A DNA stretch of 10,957 bases from NCBI GenBank assembly GCA_039812375.1, contig JBDIAO010000088.1:1-10957 (forward strand), given 5' to 3'. A program made the position numbers and the translations under genes. Shown piece by piece: positions 7,308 through 10,957 of this stretch (positions are counted from its first letter, which is position 1; each line of letters starts with the position of its first letter). The notes under the pieces were generated by a model that saw nothing but the letters and a program-made list of their open reading frames with translations, was not told where the DNA came from and ran no database searches. This stretch comes from JAGOME01 sp039812375 (lineage in GTDB: Bacteria; Actinomycetota; Actinomycetes; Actinomycetales; Dermatophilaceae).

Positions 7308-7438
7308 GACGGGTCGGGTGGGGGTGTGCGCGGCCCCCAGGCCCCGCCGTCCGGCAGGAGATCCTGGGGGTCACTTCCCGGTCCCTCGCAAGGGCGGGCG
7401 TCGATAGGCAGCCTACGTGGCTCGGCGTGAGGTCTCAT
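7304..7438 (-). CDS. Probable 44-aa coupled peptide bridging two transposition genes
   Basis: This reading frame exactly fills the gap between the 138-aa gene and the 551-aa tniQ. Its ATG (7438) overlaps the upstream TGA as ATGA, and its own TGA (7304-7306) overlaps the GTG of tniQ as GTGA. Such double 4-base coupling matches the other junctions of this operon and argues that it is translated, if only to carry ribosomes to tniQ. The peptide is rich in proline, arginine and glycine with one cysteine (C17), has no domain I recognise, and its ribosome site is weak. It could also be a chance frame in GC-rich DNA. Confidence 0.45.
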   Translation of the reverse strand: MRPHAEPRRLPIDARPCEGPGSDPQDLLPDGGAWGPRTPPPDPS

Positions 7439-7851
7439 CTCCGTTTCTCGTGTGCCGGGTTCAGCGCTGCGCGTAGAGCAGCGGAGACCTCGTGGGCGGA
7501 GCTGGGTTTGCCGGCTTCGACTGCCTTGATGACGCGTCGACCTTCGTCGAGGACCCACTGCAGTTCGTCGCCGTCGATGGTCGCGGACCGTCGGCGGTGC
7601 CTCGCCCCGCTGAGAGTGCTGTCGAGGCCGTTGACCAGGCCCGGGAAGAGCGGGCTGTCGAGGTGGACGACGGTGTCGGGCAGGTCGCCGCTGCTGAGCA
7701 GTTGCCCTGCCAGTGCCGGGACGGCGTCAGCAGTGTCTGCGACGTCGGCGCGGATCACGACGCGCTGGTCGTCGTCGAGGATGAGCACTACGGGAACGTG
7801 GGAGTTGTCGACCAGACGGACAAAGCCCGGGTAGACGTGCCAGGTGCTCAT
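7435..7851 (-). CDS. Unknown 138-aa protein of the transposition operon
   Basis: I do not recognise a family. The protein begins MSTWHVYPGFVRLVD and has an N-terminal beta-rich part with VVLILDDDQRVVIRADV at about 21-37, a central TVVHLDSPLFPGLVNGLDST, and a helical C-terminal third (DELQWVLDEGRRVIKAVEAG, then a short helix and a basic EKRR end). It is soluble, with no cysteine. ATG at 7851 is chosen over longer upstream reading because it gives an ATGA overlap with the WhiB-like gene and has GGAGG at 7857-7861, five bases away. It lies between the WhiB-like gene and the 44-aa frame, so a role in transposition control or targeting is a guess from position. Confidence 0.75.
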   Translation of the reverse strand: MSTWHVYPGFVRLVDNSHVPVVLILDDDQRVVIRADVADTADAVPALAGQLLSSGDLPDTVVHLDSPLFPGLVNGLDSTLSGARHRRRSATIDGDELQWVLDEGRRVIKAVEAGKPSSAHEVSAALRAALNPAHEKRR

Positions 7852-8156
7852 GCGGTCCTCCGCTGTCTTGGGTGTCGTTGGCGGGCGAGGTCGGGGCGGC
7901 CGTTGCGGTATCCCTGCCCGGCGGCGATGCCGGTGTAGCCGGACAGCTCGGCGAGGTCGGCGCACTCGACCGCGATCGGGCAGCTGGCACACACCGCGGC
8001 CGGTTCGGTCAGGGCGGCGAGCCGGGCCGCTCGGGTGAGGGTGGCGGCATATGTGGCTTCCCACTGGGCCCACTCCAGGGTGAGGGTCTTGCAGGCTCCG
8101 TCGGCCAGTGACCAGGCGGCGTCGCGGGCGAGGACTTCGCGGCTGATCCCTCTCAC
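7848..8156 (-). CDS. WhiB-like iron-sulphur protein (102 aa)
   Basis: Wbl proteins are actinobacterial and actinophage regulators that hold a 4Fe-4S cluster through four cysteines and usually act through the principal sigma factor. Here the pattern is C22, then C56-x2-C59-x5-C65 (VCASCPIAVECADLA), followed by GYTGIAAGQGYRNGRP, which sits where the family has its G-[VI]-W-G-G turn and basic tail. The tryptophan of that turn is missing (GIAAG), so sigma binding may be altered. The end is strongly basic (PDLARQRHPRQRR), fitting DNA contact. The frame is open further upstream, but GTG at 8156 forms a GTGA overlap with the previous stop and gives a normal Wbl length. In a transposition operon it could control transposition or sense redox or nitric oxide; this is inference. 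Confidence 0.75.
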   Translation of the reverse strand: MRGISREVLARDAAWSLADGACKTLTLEWAQWEATYAATLTRAARLAALTEPAAVCASCPIAVECADLAELSGYTGIAAGQGYRNGRPDLARQRHPRQRRTA

Positions 8157-8398
8157 CGGGCCACCCCCACTGGCGGGTCGTTCACGTGCAGGGCCGCGGT
8201 GGTGACGGTGATGGACTCGAGCAGCTCGAGGTCGGGGCCGTACTCGCACAGCAGCCGGTGCTGCAGATCCGCGCGAGCCTCCTGAGCGTCCTGCTCGGTG
8301 TCATAGCCCGCGACGAGGTCGGCACAGTCCCACAGCAGCCAGATGGCTTGTCTGGGTGGCGCGGGCTGGGCGACGGCGTGCGTCAAAGCCGGCGCCAC
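8153..8398 (-). CDS. Unknown 81-aa protein of the transposition operon
   Basis: I do not recognise this protein. It has a hydrophobic patch AIWLLWDCADLVAGYDTEQDAQ (split at residues 18-28 and 29-39), then a helix with EARADLQHRLLCEYG and ends in a short strand ESITVTTAALHV. Two cysteines (in WDCAD and LLCEYG) are not arranged as a metal site. No membrane span is likely. It starts at GTG 8398, overlapping the previous gene by 16 bp; a TTG at 8386 overlapping the upstream TGA is an alternative, and the ribosome site is weak for both. The next gene starts within its stop codon (GTGA). Confidence 0.6.
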   Translation of the reverse strand: MAPALTHAVAQPAPPRQAIWLLWDCADLVAGYDTEQDAQEARADLQHRLLCEYGPDLELLESITVTTAALHVNDPPVGVAR

Positions 8399-8730
8399 TG
8401 GTTGAGCTGGTCGTCGGTGACGGTCGTGTGGAGGATGTGGGGCGTGACCGTGACATCCAGCAGCTCACGCACGAGCGTGGTGACGGCTTCCTCGGTGAAC
8501 ATGCCCACCCACGCGTCGTTACGCTCGGCCCGCCACACCGTTGTCGGCGTGATGGGCGGAGACTGGACGGCCCTGGCCTGCCACTCCTGGGCGAGGAGCC
8601 GAAGCTCTTCGAAGTAGTGCTGGTAGTAGGTGGCATCCATCTGGGCGAGCGGCGTGTCGTCGATGCGCTCGAGCATCTGCCTCGTGCGCTCCCGCAGGTC
8701 CTGCAGGGTGGGGTTCTTCCTCGGTCTCAT
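8383..8730 (-). CDS. Unknown 115-aa helical protein of the transposition operon
   Basis: I do not recognise a family. The sequence is mostly helical and charged: LQDLRERTRQMLERIDD (9-25), then DATYYQHYFEELRLLAQEWQAR at about 32-53 (aromatic-rich helix), a proline loop, VWRAERNDAWVGMF (65-78) and a C-terminal helix-rich part ending in DQLNQWRRL. There are no cysteines and no membrane span. The ATG at 8730 overlaps the TGA of the 507-aa tniQ gene (ATGA), with GGAGG at 8736-8740 five bases away, so the start is well fixed. Direct coupling to TniQ suggests a partner or adaptor of the targeting complex, by position only. Confidence 0.75.
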   Translation of the reverse strand: MRPRKNPTLQDLRERTRQMLERIDDTPLAQMDATYYQHYFEELRLLAQEWQARAVQSPPITPTTVWRAERNDAWVGMFTEEAVTTLVRELLDVTVTPHILHTTVTDDQLNQWRRL

Positions 8731-10250
8731 CCGTACCTCCGGGTGACAGCCACCCAGGTGGCCTGGGTGGTGGGGATGGTGATGACGTCAGCGTCGGCGA
8801 GCAGCTGCTGCCCGGTCTCGGCGAGGACTAGGCGGGTCTCGGGGTCGATCGCGGCGTCGAAGGCACGCACGTGCCGGTCGGCGATGAACGGACGCGGGCT
8901 GGTGAACGACGGCCCGTGAGTGAGCCGCGTCCAGATCCACGCCAACGCCAGTTCGCGCCCGGGGTGGTCGTCGATGTCCGGTAGCCGGTCGATGGCGATG
9001 GGCAGCCGCGGGAGGCGGGTGAGGGGTCGCAGGGTGTCGCGGCGACGCTGGTAGTCGACCAGCCCGGCGTCGATGAGGACGTCGACCGCGTCGGTCAGGC
9101 GGGCGGCGTCGGGTTCGTGGATGCCGCGGCCGAGGCGGATGCCGTCCAGGAGCAGGCTGGTGTCGGTGTCGGTGGTGCCGAACGCGTGACAGGCGCGAGC
9201 CGAGGAGGTCGGGCCGTCGTGGACGTGGGTGAGGAGCATGTGCAGCACGACCGCGCAGTGCCAGCGGGTGCGCCACACGGTCGGGTCGGGCAGGCCGTCC
9301 TCGCCGGGTGCGGGCAGCAGCGCGGGGACGTGGTCGGGGTGTATGCCGTGCCGCCTCACCTGGTGGGCCAGCTGGGTGATCAGCCACTGGAGGCGGCGGG
9401 CGTCGTCGCGGTTGAAGCCGGCCAGGATCGGCGCCCTCTTCGGTGGCGACGGTGGCCGTTTGGGCAGGTAGCGGCGGGCGTTGGGGACGTGCTGCGGCGG
9501 GACCGTGAGGGTGTGCCCGCGGCGTTGACGGTGGGCACCTTCGCGCAGCAGGCGGTCTCGGTGGTAGCCGGAGTGCAGGGCGGGCGCGGCAGTAGAGAGG
9601 ATGACAGCCACGGTGTCCGGGTTGGGGCTGGGGAAGACGCCCCACCTGCGGGCGGCCGCCATGTCGAGCGCCGGCAGGCCGCTGGGGCGGTCGGGCCACT
9701 GGTCGTCGATGGTCTGAGCCACGACGGCGCACACCCGCCGGAAGACACCCAGACGCACCCGCGCCGAGTGGTGCCCGATCGACGCCTCGGCCAGCGAGGT
9801 GAGCTCGCCGACCACCTCCAGCAGTCGATCAGACGCCTCCTGCGCGGACACGCCCTGACGGCCAGCCGGCACGAGCAGGGCCCGGCATTCACGACATACC
9901 GGGGACAGGGCGGTCTGCCAGAGCAGCTCGCGGCGTCCGGTCAGCGCAGTGCAACACGGACAGACCCACTCGACGCTGAAGTGCAGCCGCCACCCACCCC
10001 TGTGGGTGGGGCCGCGTCCGCGGACGGTGGGCGGGTACCGATCCATCGTCAGGCGCGCCGCGGCCCTGTCATCGAGGCGGGCGAGGGCCGCCAGGGTGTC
10101 CAGTTCGTCAGCTGGGACGTCGATATCGCGTCGGTGACGGTCGATGGCCATGCCTCGGGGAAGTCCGTTGGCTTCGGCCAGCCGGGCGGCATACGACGTG
10201 AGTGGTTCGCCAGGTTGAGGGGTTGGTCGGACAGGGAGGGGCCCAATCAT
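8727..10250 (-). CDS. tniQ: TniQ-family protein with a reduced zinc ribbon (507 aa)
   Basis: The N terminus carries the TniQ signature LPVRPTPQPGEPLTSY (5-20) and RLAEANGLPRG (23-33). The zinc region is WVCPCC (C97, C99, C100), WQTALSPVC at 111-119 and C122; the second CPxC pair that normally follows is absent, as is the usual His after the third ligand, so the ribbon is smaller than in the 551-aa TniQ of the same operon. The rest is helical and basic, with a PKRPPSPPKRAP linker near 263-274 and a C-terminal LPIAIDRLPDIDDHPGRE stretch followed by a helical domain. The start overlaps the ATPase stop as ATGA with GAGGAAG upstream; the stop overlaps the 115-aa gene. Direct coupling to the ATPase suggests it is the main TniQ partner, or a second targeting route; which one is not decided by the sequence. 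Confidence 0.88.
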   Translation of the reverse strand: MIGPLPVRPTPQPGEPLTSYAARLAEANGLPRGMAIDRHRRDIDVPADELDTLAALARLDDRAAARLTMDRYPPTVRGRGPTHRGGWRLHFSVEWVCPCCTALTGRRELLWQTALSPVCRECRALLVPAGRQGVSAQEASDRLLEVVGELTSLAEASIGHHSARVRLGVFRRVCAVVAQTIDDQWPDRPSGLPALDMAAARRWGVFPSPNPDTVAVILSTAAPALHSGYHRDRLLREGAHRQRRGHTLTVPPQHVPNARRYLPKRPPSPPKRAPILAGFNRDDARRLQWLITQLAHQVRRHGIHPDHVPALLPAPGEDGLPDPTVWRTRWHCAVVLHMLLTHVHDGPTSSARACHAFGTTDTDTSLLLDGIRLGRGIHEPDAARLTDAVDVLIDAGLVDYQRRRDTLRPLTRLPRLPIAIDRLPDIDDHPGRELALAWIWTRLTHGPSFTSPRPFIADRHVRAFDAAIDPETRLVLAETGQQLLADADVITIPTTQATWVAVTRRYG

Positions 10251-10957
10251 CGTCGGCTCTTCCTCTGGGCGGCGTCGTCGATCTGGCCGTCAACGGAGCG
10301 TTCGCTCAGCTTGACGGTGTCGAGGTCGTCGTGGGTGATGATGCTGCGCCGGTCGTGGACGGCGTCGAGGACGGAGCCGGTGACGAGCTTGGCGACTTCC
10401 CCGACGAAGCCTTGGGTGCGTCGCCAGACGTGCTGCGCGAGCTGGGTGACGAACAGGTCCGGGGCCGCGTCGGGAAGGTGCTGCAGTGGCCGGTTGGTGG
10501 CGGTCGCGAGCAGGTCCTGCCAGGCGGCCCTCTTCTCGACCGTGCTGATCTGGAAGGCGTCGACGGTCATCGTCGTCAGGCGGGCGCGGATCTGCGGGTC
10601 GTCGAGGATGGCAGTGCGGTCCAGGTTGACTCCGACGAGGATGACGGTTCCGTTGTTGACTTCGCCGAGTTCGGTGTTGAGGAACTTGATGTAGTCCAGG
10701 ACCGCCCGCCCTTGGGCGTTGGTGGAGCGCAGCATGTGGGCGTCGTCGAGGATGACGACCTGCACGCCGTGCATCCGCAGCGCGTGGAGCACCCGGGTGG
10801 TCGTGGTCCGGGCAAGGCCCTCGGGTGGGTAGCCGAGGTAGAGCAGGATGAGGGCGTTGATCTCCTTGATCGAGCTCGACGCCATCAAGGTCACGTAGAC
10901 GACCGGGACCCAGTCCGCGATCACTCCGGGCTGGGGCGACCACGTGGGCCGCTCCGA
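10247..10957 (-). CDS. tniB: TnsC/TniB-like AAA+ ATPase, 5' end outside window
   Basis: TnsC/TniB ATPases bind target DNA and pass the TniQ signal to the transposase. The frame runs open through the right edge (first visible codons SERPTWSPQPG), so the Walker A part is missing from view and the GTG at 10924 is not the true start. Visible are the second strand WVPVVYVTL, Walker B VVILDDAHML (about 51-57% along the visible 3' part of the gene; Asp-Asp at 10747-10742), a sensor-1-like VILVGVN and the sensor-2 region RRTQGFVGEVAKLV. The end is basic (RKSRR). The conserved SSSIKEINALILLYLGYP helix is typical of TniB-like ATPases. It overlaps the tniQ start by four bases. The transposase gene is expected further right. 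Confidence 0.88.
   Translation of the reverse strand, partial: SERPTWSPQPGVIADWVPVVYVTLMASSSIKEINALILLYLGYPPEGLARTTTTRVLHALRMHGVQVVILDDAHMLRSTNAQGRAVLDYIKFLNTELGEVNNGTVILVGVNLDRTAILDDPQIRARLTTMTVDAFQISTVEKRAAWQDLLATATNRPLQHLPDAAPDLFVTQLAQHVWRRTQGFVGEVAKLVTGSVLDAVHDRRSIITHDDLDTVKLSERSVDGQIDDAAQRKSRR

Larger units (their letters stand above)
162..10957. mobile_element. Tn7/Tn5053-like transposon with defence cargo (partial; left end tentative)
   Basis: A TnsC/TniB-type ATPase, two TniQ proteins and small accessory genes are followed on the same strand by defence genes, then by TGT-type repeats. This matches the usual layout of Tn7/Tn5053-like elements: transposase, ATPase, TniQ, cargo, end. 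The left limit is placed at 162, where the TGTCGA-starting arm begins, but it could instead be 98, 121 or 155 because the core is repeated there. The right end and the DDE transposase (TniA/TnsB type) would be beyond the window. The GC drop near 5.55 kb between transposition genes and cargo supports a composite origin. No CRISPR array or cas gene is present in this window. Confidence 0.5.

Noticed and set aside
7435..8073. Longer 212-aa form of the 138-aa protein
   Set aside because: The extension lies within the WhiB-like gene and is Arg/Pro-rich. ATG at 7851 has a GGAGG site and an ATGA overlap.
7848..8249. Longer 133-aa form of the WhiB-like protein
   Set aside because: The extra N-terminal residues are an Arg/His/Pro-rich run that overlaps the preceding gene. 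The GTG at 8156, coupled to the upstream stop, gives a normal Wbl length.
9117..10694. Long plus-strand open frame (525 aa) opposite tniQ and the ATPase
   Set aside because: It spans two well-supported minus-strand genes, has no domain, and shows the Val/Gly/Arg-rich make-up expected of an antisense frame in very GC-rich DNA.
10247..10924. Complete 225-aa ATPase starting at GTG 10924
   Set aside because: The frame stays open to the window edge, and the part visible lacks Walker A, which must lie further upstream. The gene is cut by the window.

Overview
The window is high-GC DNA with every supported gene on the minus strand, so it is described here in transcription order from right to left. 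A WhiB-like iron-sulphur protein, heavy use of GTG starts and strong G/C bias at third positions point to an actinomycete (Actinomycetota). The genus cannot be told from this stretch.

Right part (about 5652 to the right edge): the transposition operon of a Tn7/Tn5053-like element. It holds a 5'-truncated TnsC/TniB-type AAA+ ATPase, then a TniQ protein (507 aa), four small proteins (115, 81, 102 and 138 aa; the 102-aa one is WhiB-like), a probable 44-aa peptide, and a second TniQ protein (551 aa). Almost every junction is a 4-base ATGA or GTGA overlap, so the row reads as one translationally coupled operon. The DDE transposase gene expected upstream of the ATPase would lie beyond the right edge.

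Left part (266-5550): a cargo block of visibly lower GC that looks like anti-phage defence. A small TIR-like protein of the ThsB/MTH538 type (catalytic Glu candidate E80) is followed after 29 bp by a caspase-like protease (His84/Cys130 dyad). This is the gene pair of the TIR-caspase system called type IV Thoeris, in which the TIR enzyme makes a cyclic ADP-ribose isomer that activates the protease. A 97-aa RyR-like protein is coupled to the caspase by a TAATG junction. After 121 bp comes a 1159-aa membrane protein with tandem Clp-N-like repeats, seven predicted membrane spans, an extracytoplasmic domain, a cytosolic TIR-like domain with its own W-E motif, and an extracytoplasmic beta-propeller.

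Left margin (1-265): no gene. It carries a perfect 24-bp inverted repeat (98-121 and 162-185) whose arms end in TCGACA / begin with TGTCGA, plus extra direct copies of the same 11-bp core between the arms. The TGT...ACA pattern, the iterated sites and the position beyond the cargo suggest the cargo-side end of the transposon, possibly abutting a second, opposed end. A hairpin terminator is the main alternative.

Overall reading: a two-TniQ, WhiB-containing actinobacterial Tn7-like transposon carrying a TIR-caspase defence module expanded by an RyR-like protein and a large envelope-spanning TIR-like protein. The gene-family calls rest on motifs read by eye; the element boundaries and the functional links among cargo genes are inference.
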